From: Methanobacterium sp.
Lineage (GTDB): Archaea; Methanobacteriota; Methanobacteria; Methanobacteriales; Methanobacteriaceae
Assembly: GCA_016222945.1 (NCBI GenBank)
Contig: JACRPY010000002.1
Location: 798,001 to 862,000, forward strand
Length of the DNA stretch: 64,000 nt
Direction: 5' to 3'
The position numbers were made by a program, and so were the translations under genes. Positions 35,635-44,166 of this stretch are shown piece by piece. The notes under the pieces are model-generated. The model searched no databases, was not told the origin of the DNA, and saw nothing but the letters and a program-made list of their open reading frames with translations. How positions within the stretch are numbered: position 1 is the first letter of the stretch; the number at the start of each line of letters is the position of its first letter.

Positions 35635-36624
35635 TTAAACTAATTTAGCCCGGTCATAAACATTCTTAAGTGTTTGCATATCCACACTGGTATAAATCTG
35701 TGTTGTACTCAAGTTAGAATGCCCTAAAAGCTGCTGAATGGCTCTAATATCAACACCATTCTTTAAAAGGTGTGTTGCAAATGAATGTCTTAAAATGTGG
35801 GGTGTTACTCTTTTTTTGATTCCTGCAACCTTTGCATGGTCTTTAATCATCATTTGAACGTATCTTGTGGTTAAATGATTTCCGGAGCGGTTTACAAATA
35901 GAAATTCGTTATAATCAGATTTTTTTTCAAGATATTCTTCAATTAAAACCTTTGTTAATTCATCAAAAAGTACAATACGGTCTTTTTCACCTTTACCGCG
36001 TATTCTAATAGTTCTATCTCTAAGATCAACACTGTCGGTAGGTAAATAGACAAGTTCAGAAACACGGAGTCCTGAAGAGTAAAGTAAGGCTAAAATAACC
36101 TTGTTTCGAAGTTTCATCACTTCTTTAGCTGGAGATGTGCAATCACTGCTATCAAAAGCATTGATCAAATCTTCAACTTCTTGTTCATTCAAATGCTTTG
36201 GAAGAGACTTTGTTCTTTTAGGAGTTTGAATTTCCTTTAAAATATGAATACCGCCAAATTCAAAGAATTTCTTCACAACCACGGTTACAAGATAAATATA
36301 ATTTTGTGAAACATTTTTGTCACGCTTTAAATGTTGAATATATTTCTTAAATGCTCTTAAAACTCTCCGTTCATCAGTCAAGTTTTTTTCTTCAAGCAAA
36401 AATTTGTAAAAATTAATCACTATTGACTTATATGTTTTAATGGTATTTCGGGAGTAATTTCTTATTTCCAGTTCGATTAAATAATCTTCTATCATTTCAG
36501 GAAAATCAAATGTCTCTAAAATAGATTCTTCTCTAATATAACTATTTCCTTCTGCAACTACGTCCCCAAGATTTGATGGGCCTCTTTCTGGAGTTCTATT
36601 AATTTGATTGGAATAATGGTTCAT
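35635..36624 (-). CDS. xerA: tyrosine recombinase XerA
   Basis: Resolves chromosome dimers at dif-like sites. The 329-residue protein has an N-terminal SAM-like core-binding domain (about 45-140) and a catalytic domain with Arg in SSGLRVSEL, Lys in [32 protein letters not shown] and the tyrosine nucleophile near residue 314. All catalytic residues are present. It has a polar N-terminal extension of about 40 residues; a later start is possible. It follows the Lon-like gene by 45 nt on the same strand. Confidence 0.92.
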   Translation of the reverse strand: MNHYSNQINRTPERGPSNLGDVVAEGNSYIREESILETFDFPEMIEDYLIELEIRNYSRNTIKTYKSIVINFYKFLLEEKNLTDERRVLRAFKKYIQHLKRDKNVSQNYIYLVTVVVKKFFEFGGIHILKEIQTPKRTKSLPKHLNEQEVEDLINAFDSSDCTSPAKEVMKLRNKVILALLYSSGLRVSELVYLPTDSVDLRDRTIRIRGKGEKDRIVLFDELTKVLIEEYLEKKSDYNEFLFVNRSGNHLTTRYVQMMIKDHAKVAGIKKRVTPHILRHSFATHLLKNGVDIRAIQQLLGHSNLSTTQIYTSVDMQTLKNVYDRAKLV

Positions 36625-36669
36625 TTTATCAGTTATATTTTTATTTTTATTAGGATATTGAAGCCCATA

Positions 36670-38181
36670 TTACATATAACTTCTGTCTACATTTTCATTT
36701 GGTACATTTGGCTTTCCATTACTCATGTTTTGAGAGCTGGATAAATCCTTATGCATAGCATTTTCAAATGAACTGTATCTTTTAATTATCTGATCCTCGA
36801 TAGAGATAGCGTTGTTAACAGCAAAATTCATGTGTTTTTCCATTATAAGCTCATCTTCTCCCATAATAGCTACATCTCCTGCCATTCTTATAACTCCACC
36901 CAGATCTCTTAATCGGAGTGTGAGAGAATCTCGTTTATCATCAATGATCTTTGCCCTTTTCCTTGCTTCTTCAATGAGTATTTCTACAGCTCCTATTGTT
37001 GCATGAGGTATTTTGCCGTCCATTTCAATTTCTTGAGCGACAAATTGGGCGAGTTTTGCTACATTTTCTTCAGTATCTGGCATTGTAGTTCTCATAAGGA
37101 TTTCATAACCTTCTCCCTGAATTCTGGAACGTAGTGGAGGTAATATGTATTGTATATCTCGTATATTACACGCTGCTACAAATATAAAGTCGCATGGAAC
37201 ATTTTCAACTTTAACAGAGCTTCCAGCACTTTGTGGGTTTCTTCCAATGATTGGAAATGCCTTGTCCTGCATTGCACTTAAAATATAACGCTGTAATCCC
37301 GCTATATGGACTATTTCGTCTATAAAAAGAACTCCTTCATGGGCTTCATGTATTGCTCCAGGTACAACTCTTTCGTAGGGTTGTGTTCCTAAATCAGGAT
37401 GCCCACCATAAGGATCGTGTCTTACATCACCTAAAAGTTCAGTTTCGCTTGCTCCAGTTGCTTGAATGAATAATTTCCGCTTTAAAGGAATGATAACATT
37501 TTTTGGTTTTTCATCAACAATTTCACGCCGTTTTTCAAGTGCGTCCTGGTCAAGTATCTTTATGTTATCTCCATCAATTCTCTCATATATTACAACTTCT
37601 TCTTTCCCGTTTCTAACTCTGGTTGTTGTTACTCTATCTTGAGGGAAGCTTATAGGGCCGCTGTTCATTTCAAACATACCTAATAGATCGCCTAAATGTT
37701 TTCTCCTCGCGTTTATATGAGAAAATTTGTCGCCACCACAACTTTGGCATATACTTTGATAGGCATTGTCATAATTTCCGCAGTGGATACATCGAAATCC
37801 TAACCGTTCTGCAACAGCCTCAGGAACATCTTTAGCGTTAACAATGTCTCCTTCAGCTTTTTGGATGTCAATGCGTTCGCTTTCCATTTCTTTACGATTT
37901 TTTATTTCTACAAAAGGCCTCTCAGGTCTTTCAGGGTTATGAACAACAGTTATTTCTTCGTTAGGTTCGTGTAAATGGAAAGAAATTGCTTGAGCCAGTA
38001 ATGATTTCCCAATTCCAGGGGGTCCAACCAGCAGTAAATTTCTTCTTTGTTTGGCAGCGATTTTTACAAATTCAACGATATCATCGTGTCCAATAACTCT
38101 GTTCAAGGGGTCTTTAGGTATTAAAATATCTTTAGTAGTTTCTATATCTTCTAAAAACTGATTTTTCATGTTAACAAACAT
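36670..38181 (-). CDS. Lon-like AAA+ ATPase with zinc ribbon and no protease domain
   Basis: A 503-residue protein related to archaeal LonB. It has Walker A GPPGIGKS (53-60), Walker B VLFIDE (about 284-289), and sensor and arginine finger regions (AACNIRD, PPLRSRI). Between the Walker motifs, where LonB has transmembrane segments, there is instead a four-cysteine zinc ribbon (Cys131, Cys134, Cys145, Cys148). The chain ends with a polar tail, with no Ser-Lys protease domain. It is therefore a soluble ATPase, perhaps a remodeller. Start ATG 38181 has AGGGG 7-8 nt upstream. It lies between dnaG and xerA. Confidence 0.8.
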   Translation of the reverse strand: MFVNMKNQFLEDIETTKDILIPKDPLNRVIGHDDIVEFVKIAAKQRRNLLLVGPPGIGKSLLAQAISFHLHEPNEEITVVHNPERPERPFVEIKNRKEMESERIDIQKAEGDIVNAKDVPEAVAERLGFRCIHCGNYDNAYQSICQSCGGDKFSHINARRKHLGDLLGMFEMNSGPISFPQDRVTTTRVRNGKEEVVIYERIDGDNIKILDQDALEKRREIVDEKPKNVIIPLKRKLFIQATGASETELLGDVRHDPYGGHPDLGTQPYERVVPGAIHEAHEGVLFIDEIVHIAGLQRYILSAMQDKAFPIIGRNPQSAGSSVKVENVPCDFIFVAACNIRDIQYILPPLRSRIQGEGYEILMRTTMPDTEENVAKLAQFVAQEIEMDGKIPHATIGAVEILIEEARKRAKIIDDKRDSLTLRLRDLGGVIRMAGDVAIMGEDELIMEKHMNFAVNNAISIEDQIIKRYSSFENAMHKDLSSSQNMSNGKPNVPNENVDRSYM

Positions 38182-38292
38182 TTAAATACCCCTATGATGT
38201 GACACCAAGTCACATAGTTAATTAAACTTTTTAATTTCTTAAATGAACTTTAAATTAAAGAATATCCACCAATATCTGGTGGATTAATGGAT

Positions 38293-39453
38293 TTATCTTG
38301 TTATAACTTTTATTGGAGCCGGTTTTTTGACTACATCACTCATTCTAACTGCAACAATGTGTTTAAGTCCTTTTTCTTTGGCTATATCTATTAATCTTTG
38401 ACTTATAACACCATCGAAAACAACAGCATATGTGTGATTATCGATATTTTTAAGTTCATCGTAGAGGTTTTCTACTTTTACTTCTTTAAGTATGTTTAAA
38501 GCATCGTCGAAGATTTCAGCATTACCTGAACCTTCTAATTCTTTTAAAACATTCTTTAGGACTTGAAGTTTATCTTCACCTTTCTCTTTTTCCTTCTCTT
38601 CTATTTTTTCGACTTTTACTCCAAGATCATGGTACATTTGTTCAACAGGAATTTTATCCCTTAAAGCAACCATAACTTCTTCTTTTTCCAGATCTTCAAC
38701 TTCTTTTCCTCTTGGAGCTCTGGTGACATAATCAACTTCACCAACTTGTAATAATTCTTTTAATATAAGCTCTCCGCCCCTATCTCCATCTACAAAAGCG
38801 GTAACGGTTTTACTTCTGGTCAATTCGGCAACAGTTTTTGGAATGCTTACGCCTTCAACAGCTATTGCGTTTTTTACTCCGTATTTTAATAGATTTAGGA
38901 CATCTGCTCGTCCTTCAACAACAAGTATAGCATCGGATGTAGTGACATTAGGGCCAGCAGGAAGTCTTTCATTACCAAATTCAGTTATTTCATGAATTCT
39001 CATGGCTTCTTTGACTTCTTCTATCATTTTAAGACTTTCAGGAGTTACTTCTTCCATCATTCCTTTGTATAATTCCTTTGCTCTGTCTACGACTTTCCTT
39101 CTTTTAACAGCTCTAACGTCTTCAACTTTGGAAACCTGTATATAAGCTTCACAAGGTCCAACACGGTTTATAGTTTCCAGTGATGCTGCAAGGATGGCAG
39201 TTTCCACCCGATCAAGGCTTGATGGAATAACTATCTCTCCTTTTGAACGACCTCCACGAGAGTTTATATTTACTTTAATCCTTCCTATACGTCCTGTTTT
39301 TTGTAATTCCCTTAAATCAAGATCATTGCTTAAAAGACCTTCTGTTTGTCCAAATATTGCACCAACAACATCGGGCTTTTCTACAATTCCATTAGCATTA
39401 ATTTGAGCATGAATGAGATATTTAGTTGTACTTATTTCTTCGCCTTTTCCCAT
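38293..39453 (-). CDS. dnaG: archaeal DnaG primase
   Basis: Archaeal DnaG has a bacterial-type Toprim primase core and also associates with the exosome. The 386-residue protein has the conserved N-terminus (TKYLIHAQINANGIVEKPDVVGAIFGQTEGLL, quoted as the diagnostic region only) and the Toprim motifs VVEGRADVL (Glu180) and VDGDRGG (Asp222, Asp224). A lysine/glutamate-rich C-terminal region (about 280-310) is followed by a conserved tail. AGGAGG-like AAGGAGGCC lies just upstream of ATG. It heads a leftward set with the Lon-like ATPase and xerA. Confidence 0.93.
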   Translation of the reverse strand: MGKGEEISTTKYLIHAQINANGIVEKPDVVGAIFGQTEGLLSNDLDLRELQKTGRIGRIKVNINSRGGRSKGEIVIPSSLDRVETAILAASLETINRVGPCEAYIQVSKVEDVRAVKRRKVVDRAKELYKGMMEEVTPESLKMIEEVKEAMRIHEITEFGNERLPAGPNVTTSDAILVVEGRADVLNLLKYGVKNAIAVEGVSIPKTVAELTRSKTVTAFVDGDRGGELILKELLQVGEVDYVTRAPRGKEVEDLEKEEVMVALRDKIPVEQMYHDLGVKVEKIEEKEKEKGEDKLQVLKNVLKELEGSGNAEIFDDALNILKEVKVENLYDELKNIDNHTYAVVFDGVISQRLIDIAKEKGLKHIVAVRMSDVVKKPAPIKVITR

Positions 39454-39558
39454 AATAGGCCTCCTTTAGTTATAGATACTTATTATGATATTTGTATATC
39501 ATGTGATGTGGGCTTTCCATTTAAATTAGGAAATCCCCTGATAATCATTTAAATTAGG

Positions 39559-39966
39559 TTATTGGTAATTACCATAAGGATTTATTTCCAGTTCTAATTG
39601 TTTTATGTGTTTTGGAAGACTTTCAATGTCTTTAATATATTTTCGAGTAATTTTCATAATTTTTTTTCGAATGCTAAGATCAGGATGAGAGCCAAGGCTT
39701 TGTATATCGTATGACAATTTTTTTGCAAGTATATCACCTTTTTTGTCAAAATCGGTGAGTATAATCACTTTTGAAGATGATTCGACAGCCATTTCTGCAA
39801 TTTCAAAGAGTTTAAGACCAGAACCAGAAACTTTGATGATATTACCATTAATACCAAGCTCTTTTAATGCTTCTTCGTCTTTCTTACCCTCTATAAGAAT
39901 TGGCATTCCTTGTTCTACACAGTTTGATAGCTCTTCAACTATAAGAGATAATCTTCTAAAACTCAT
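39559..39966 (-). CDS. small Toprim-domain protein (UPF0292 type)
   Basis: A 135-residue protein that is essentially one Toprim domain. [18 protein letters not shown] carries the catalytic-type glutamate, and [10 protein letters not shown] carries the DxD pair. A basic C-terminal segment ([22 protein letters not shown]) could contact nucleic acid. Small Toprim proteins of this kind are conserved in archaea and found beside dnaG. The function is unknown. It lies upstream of dnaG on the same strand, with about 105 nt between, and may be cotranscribed. Confidence 0.8.
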   Translation of the reverse strand: MSFRRLSLIVEELSNCVEQGMPILIEGKKDEEALKELGINGNIIKVSGSGLKLFEIAEMAVESSSKVIILTDFDKKGDILAKKLSYDIQSLGSHPDLSIRKKIMKITRKYIKDIESLPKHIKQLELEINPYGNYQ

Positions 39967-40202
39967 GGTAAGCCTTTATGAAATGTTTAATAGTATCTAT
40001 AAAGTTATATGCATAATCTCATATAAATAATTGAACATAAAAAACTAGTAATAACCAATAAAATCTTCTATTTTAGTTTTATTTTTTAACAAATAATCAA
40101 GTTATATTTTGTTAAAATGTTTGATTTAATAATTTTAACTTTAAAAACTAAAATTTTAAATATCTTGTAAATAATTAAGTGTTAATATAAACTATGAAAT
40201 CT

Positions 40203-40514
40203 GGAGGTTATCAAAATTCATTTGAATTTTGGAACTATCGAAATCAATAGATTTCGATGTACCAAATGCGGAGCATTAGAAAATCTCTCAAAAATTCGAA
40301 GAATTTTTGGAGCACAAACACGAAGTGTTTGTAGGCTACGATTTTCGATGTTGAAGGAAAGTCTGTTTCCTGAACCGCAAAACATTTGGTTTTGCAGGCG
40401 CCAAAATGAAATTTTGGCAGCATTTGATAACCACAAAAAATCACTGATTTTTGGAGGTTGAAGAAAAATCATAAAAGATTTTCCTGAACCCCAATTATTG
40501 AAAATAATTGGAGG
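40203..40514 (+). repeat. nested-hairpin array B in the leader of the DUF211 gene
   Basis: At least nine hairpins in 310 nt. Examples are CAAAATTC/GAATTTTG (40212-40231), ATCGAAATC/GATTTCGAT (40237-40258), GCAAAAC/GTTTTGC (40377-40395), GCCAAAAT/ATTTTGGC (40400-40418) and, last, CCAATTATT/AATAATTGG (40491-40511). A two-hairpin unit is enclosed by GAAAATC (40279-40285) and GATTTTC (40340-40346). Inside are CAAAAATTC/GAATTTTTG and ACAAACAC/GTGTTTGT, both with GAA loops, separated by GAGC and closed by the 7-nt AGGCTAC. The array starts GGAGGTTATC, contains GGAGGTTGAAG and CTGAACCCC, and ends in the GGAGG of the downstream gene, as in array A. The remaining 230 nt of this intergenic region (39967-40202) are AT-rich without a gene. 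Confidence 0.85.
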
Positions 40515-40522
40515 ATATGAAA

Positions 40523-40813
40523 GTGGCAAAAGGCCTTATAAGAATTGTTTTAGATATATTAAAACCTCATGAACCGCATATACCTTATTTTGCGAAATAT
40601 TTAAGTGAATTAGAGGGTGTTGATGGAGTTAATGTTACTTTAATGGAAATTGATAAAGAAACTGAGAATGTTAAGGTAACAATGCAAGGAAATGACTTAA
40701 ATTTTGATAAAATCAACGACGCAATCAAACAATACGGTGGTTCAATACACAGTGTTGATGAGGTTGTAGCAGGTAAAACACTTGTTGAAGAAGTTACAAC
40801 ACCTCAGGATTGA
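40523..40813 (+). CDS. DUF211-family protein
   Basis: A 96-residue protein of the DUF211 family, recognised by AKGLIRIVLDILKPHEPHIP and the ferredoxin-like alpha-beta layout. These small archaeal proteins form oligomers and have no firm function. I prefer GTG 40523, which lies 8 nt after GGAGG; ATG 40517 is only 2 nt from it and TTG 40508 overlaps it. The Shine-Dalgarno is contiguous with the last stem of hairpin array B, so translation may depend on the structure opening. The RraA-like gene follows 6 nt later. Confidence 0.85.
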   Translation: MAKGLIRIVLDILKPHEPHIPYFAKYLSELEGVDGVNVTLMEIDKETENVKVTMQGNDLNFDKINDAIKQYGGSIHSVDEVVAGKTLVEEVTTPQD

Positions 40814-40819
40814 TTTTTA

Positions 40820-41485
40820 ATGTTTGATGGCATGAAGCTTTCACCTGAAAGCATCTTAAAAAAATTTTCATCCAACTCTTCTATTTCTAAATTAGTGAGA
40901 ATGGATATTTCAACTTCCCAACTTTCTGATGCCTTAAATCATGTTACAGGTAATTCTGGAGTGATTCAGGGCGTTAAACCATTATTAGATAAGGTGGTTA
41001 TTGGAAGGGTAGTAACTGCATCTACAAGTTCTGATGATTGGGGAACCAGCTTAAAAGCAATAGATGCAGCTAAAAGTGGTGAAATACTTTTTATTTATGT
41101 TGAAGATGATAATAATGCGATTTGGGGTGAATTAACATCTAAAACTGCACAAAAAAAGGGAATAGTAGGTACAGTAATATATGGTGCAGTAAGGGATGTT
41201 GGGGCAGTTAAAAGATTAGGATATCCTGTTTTTTCAAAAAAGATAGTTCCTAATGCTGGCAGCCCTAAAAATGAAGGTAAAGTAAATATATCAATAAAAT
41301 GTGGCGATATCACAGTTAATCCTCAAGATATAATTGTTGGAGATGAATGTGGTGTTATAGTCATACCTAATGAGCATTTAGATGCAGTGATAAAGGAAAC
41401 ATTAAATATAAAGAAAAAAGAGGATCAAATCATTTCTAAAATAGAAAAAGGGCGTTCTCTATCAGATATATTGGGAATAAAATAA
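40820..41485 (+). CDS. RraA/HMG-aldolase-family protein
   Basis: A 221-residue protein of the RraA fold. Family features are DISTSQLSDAL near the start, GRVVTAST, IDAAKSGEILFIYVE, WGELTSKTAQKKGIVGTVIYGAVRDV (metal/ligand loop with the RD pair) and FSKKIVPNAG. Members include 4-hydroxy-4-methyl-2-oxoglutarate aldolases and RNase E regulators. Since archaea lack RNase E, an aldolase or decarboxylase-like activity is more likely. It sits 6 nt after the DUF211 gene, so the two form an operon behind array B. Confidence 0.8.
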   Translation: MFDGMKLSPESILKKFSSNSSISKLVRMDISTSQLSDALNHVTGNSGVIQGVKPLLDKVVIGRVVTASTSSDDWGTSLKAIDAAKSGEILFIYVEDDNNAIWGELTSKTAQKKGIVGTVIYGAVRDVGAVKRLGYPVFSKKIVPNAGSPKNEGKVNISIKCGDITVNPQDIIVGDECGVIVIPNEHLDAVIKETLNIKKKEDQIISKIEKGRSLSDILGIK

Positions 41486-41570
41486 AAACTATAAATGCTA
41501 AAGATAAAAAAATAAATATATATTGTTTTAATAAAAAACGTTTTTGAATTTAAATTTAATAGGGATAATA

Positions 41571-42638
41571 ATGCAAAGCACTACCGAATTTATAAAGGGT
41601 CATAAATGGGAAATATTAATTTCATTCATTGTAGGCGCATTCATCATATTCATTGTATCCTTTGCAGTGGGTATAAATGATATATTAGAAGTTTTAGGGC
41701 GCACAAATATTTATTTAATGTTGTTTACAGTGCTTTTAGAACTGATTATTATATTATTATGGACGCAACGGTGGAAATTGATTTTAGATGTTCTTCATAG
41801 GGCTCCTAAATTTAAACAACTGTTTTTAATGATGTTTGCAAGCCAATTTGGAAACAATGTAACTCCCGGTGCTGCTGGAGGCGAACCATTACGTGCGTAT
41901 TTACTTGATAAATTTGAAGAAATTCCATTTGAAACTGGTTTTGCATCAGCAACTGCAGACAGAGTTTTTGAATTTTTCCCATTTGTATTGGTATCCACAC
42001 TCGCAGCATACCTAATATTCACATTAAATATTGGATTTTTAACCAGTTTATTGGTTAGTTTAATGATAATAGTGACAATGACATTTTTTGGATTGATGAT
42101 ATATGTTGGTTTAAAAAAAGAAGTTGCAACAAGATTAATTTTATCACTTGCAAAGCGCATATATCCTTTTGTAAAAAGATTAACTTCCAGAGAAACTTCA
42201 TTTAATAATGTCAAAAATAAATTAGTTGAATACATTGAAACATTTACAACAGGGTTCCAGGGAGTTTTAAGGAATAATAGGATGTTTTTAGTGGGAGTAT
42301 TCATCTCATTTTTGATGTGGGGACTTGATAACTTCCGTTTTTATCTTACATTTGGAGCAATAGGCTATTATCCGCCTATAGTGCCTATGATAATCATTTA
42401 TACAATATCTATTTTAGTATCAATACTTCCTACAATACCAGGATCATTGGGGATTCGTGAGGGCACTATGGTTGCTCTTTTCCTTCCTGTAGGTGTTCCT
42501 GCCGATGTAGTCCTTGCTGTGTCTTTATTGGATAGGTTAGTTACTTATATGATGCCTACATTTGTTGGAGCTTTTGCTACATTCTATTATGGTAAATTGT
42601 ATAAAGATAAGAAGGGAAGTTCGGTTAATCAAGGATAA
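41571..42638 (+). CDS. flippase-like (UPF0104/LPG synthase TM-type) membrane protein
   Basis: A 355-residue protein with about eight helices. Diagnostic segments are ASQFGNNVTPGAAGGEPLRAYLL, TADRVFEFFPF and PTIPGSLGIREGTMVALF, typical of the family that includes the membrane half of lysylphosphatidylglycerol synthases and lipid flippase-like proteins. No synthase domain is attached. GGGAT lies just before ATG 41571; a further ATG-less extension to 41544 is unlikely. Likely role: handling of lipid-linked sugars or lipids, inferred from the family only. Confidence 0.85.
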   Translation: MQSTTEFIKGHKWEILISFIVGAFIIFIVSFAVGINDILEVLGRTNIYLMLFTVLLELIIILLWTQRWKLILDVLHRAPKFKQLFLMMFASQFGNNVTPGAAGGEPLRAYLLDKFEEIPFETGFASATADRVFEFFPFVLVSTLAAYLIFTLNIGFLTSLLVSLMIIVTMTFFGLMIYVGLKKEVATRLILSLAKRIYPFVKRLTSRETSFNNVKNKLVEYIETFTTGFQGVLRNNRMFLVGVFISFLMWGLDNFRFYLTFGAIGYYPPIVPMIIIYTISILVSILPTIPGSLGIREGTMVALFLPVGVPADVVLAVSLLDRLVTYMMPTFVGAFATFYYGKLYKDKKGSSVNQG

Positions 42639-42788
42639 TCTGATTTTTGATCATATTCTATGCTGATTTATTATCTAATTCAGATAGCCTTATTATATTA
42701 ATAGATTTCCTTTTTTTATCTACCCTAAAAATCAATTCAAAAGGCTTATATGAAGGTTTTAATTTTATTATTTATAAGTATCGAAACA

Positions 42789-42796
42789 TTTATATA
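42789..42796 (+). promoter_or_regulatory. TATA box of the gar1-tfb operon
   Basis: TTTATATA lies 50 nt before the gar1 ATG, preceded by an A-rich AAACA element that could serve as a BRE. A second TATA-like ATATAAAA at 42820-42827 is closer to the start. Either would place the transcription start before GGTATGATGAT, the apparent ribosome-binding site. Confidence 0.45.
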
Positions 42797-42845
42797 GTAC
42801 TTCTTAACACATTTTAGTTATATAAAACTATCGGTATGATGATAA

Positions 42846-43121
42846 ATGAAAAAACTAGGAATTATCTCACATATGTCTAATAAGGGCAAAATTATCCTTA
42901 GATCGGATAACTCTCCTAGATTAGGACTACATGTTTTTAATAAAGACAAAAAAAAGATTGGAAGCATCCATGATGTCTTTGGACCAACAAAAAAACCTTA
43001 CATCTCAGTTAGAATATACGCAAAAAATATTGAAAGTTTTGAAAAGCGAGTTGGAGAGCAATTGTTTATATCATCAAAACCTATAAAGAGTTGGGGGCGG
43101 AAAAAACGAAAGAAAAAATGA
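42846..43121 (+). CDS. gar1: H/ACA ribonucleoprotein Gar1-like protein
   Basis: Gar1 is one of four proteins of the archaeal H/ACA particle that guides pseudouridylation. The 91-residue protein has the beta-barrel pattern [20 protein letters not shown]...[21 protein letters not shown], with the conserved GxxxDVFGP turn, and a basic [11 protein letters not shown] tail. Its stop overlaps the tfb start (ATGA), so translation is coupled. Gar1 next to TFB is a common archaeal arrangement. Confidence 0.9.
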   Translation: MKKLGIISHMSNKGKIILRSDNSPRLGLHVFNKDKKKIGSIHDVFGPTKKPYISVRIYAKNIESFEKRVGEQLFISSKPIKSWGRKKRKKK

Positions 43122-44053
43122 AATACGACGTTTCAGAAATTGAAAAAGTCGAAACAAAGTGCCCAGAATGTGGTTCTGACAAATTAATTAATGATCACGA
43201 ACGTGGAGAAATTGTATGCGGAGCATGTGGTCTGGTTATAGATGATAATTTAGTTGATATGGGTCCAGAATGGAGAGCATTTGACCATGAACAAAGGGAT
43301 AAAAGAACAAGAGTAGGTGCACCTATAACTTACACCATCCACGATAAAGGTTTAAGTACCATGATCGACTGGAGGAACAAGGACATCTACGGTAGGGACA
43401 TCCCTGCACGAAACCGTGCTCAATGGTACCGTTTAAGGAAATGGCAGAGAAAGATAAGGATTTCTGGTGCTACAGAAAGGAACCTTGCATTTGCTTTAAG
43501 TGAACTTGACAGGGATTCATCAAGATTAGGTTTACCAAGAAGCGTGAGAGAGGCAGCATCAGTTGTCTACAGAAGCGCTGTAGAAAATAAGCTCATCAGA
43601 GGCAGAAGTATTGAAGGAGTAGTTGCTGCATCATTATATGCGGCGTGCAGAAGATGTAACGTTCCAAGAACTCTTGACGAGATTGCAGAAGTATCTCGTG
43701 TAAGTAAAAAAGAAGTTGGAAGAACTTACAGGTTCCTAACACGTGAACTTAACATTAAATTACCACCAACATCTCCTGTGGATTATGTTCCACGATTTGC
43801 AAGTGAATTAAGCTTGTCTGGTGAAGTACAATCCAAAGCTATTGAAATAATTGAAAAAGCAATGGAAAAAGGCCTTACATCAGGTAGAGGGCCGACAGGA
43901 GTTGCAGCAGCAGCATTATACATTGCATCTGTGCTTCTTGGAGAGAGAAAAACTCAAAGAGATGTTGCTGATATTGCAGGTGTAACTGAAGTAACAATCC
44001 GTAATAGGTACAAAGAGCTCACCGAACAGCTTGATATGGGTGTAACTTTATAG
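43118..44053 (+). CDS. tfb: transcription initiation factor TFB
   Basis: TFB binds the BRE and TBP and recruits RNA polymerase. The 311-residue protein has an N-terminal zinc ribbon (Cys15, Cys18, Cys34, Cys37), a B-finger/linker ([19 protein letters not shown]) and two cyclin-like repeats, each with a helix-turn-helix ([20 protein letters not shown] and [20 protein letters not shown]). I place the start at ATG 43118, overlapping the gar1 stop as ATGA, which gives the usual TFB length. The TTG at 43091 would lie inside gar1. It ends in TAG. Confidence 0.97.
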   Translation: MKYDVSEIEKVETKCPECGSDKLINDHERGEIVCGACGLVIDDNLVDMGPEWRAFDHEQRDKRTRVGAPITYTIHDKGLSTMIDWRNKDIYGRDIPARNRAQWYRLRKWQRKIRISGATERNLAFALSELDRDSSRLGLPRSVREAASVVYRSAVENKLIRGRSIEGVVAASLYAACRRCNVPRTLDEIAEVSRVSKKEVGRTYRFLTRELNIKLPPTSPVDYVPRFASELSLSGEVQSKAIEIIEKAMEKGLTSGRGPTGVAAAALYIASVLLGERKTQRDVADIAGVTEVTIRNRYKELTEQLDMGVTL

Positions 44054-44166
44054 TTACATCAATTTATTTATTTTCTTGTTTTATACTTATTTTTAAATTA
44101 TACATTAATTCCAATTTTTAGAAGTTTAATTGAGCCTAAATCCAATTTGACAAGGAATTTCCTATT

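Noticed and set aside
40222..40461. 79-codon frame running through array B
   Set aside because: Open only because palindromic AT-rich DNA lacks stops by chance; no start signal, and the protein has no family features.
40203..40514. Array B as a CRISPR array
   Set aside because: There is no repeated direct sequence with unique spacers; the units are inverted repeats with different stems, and no cas gene is near.
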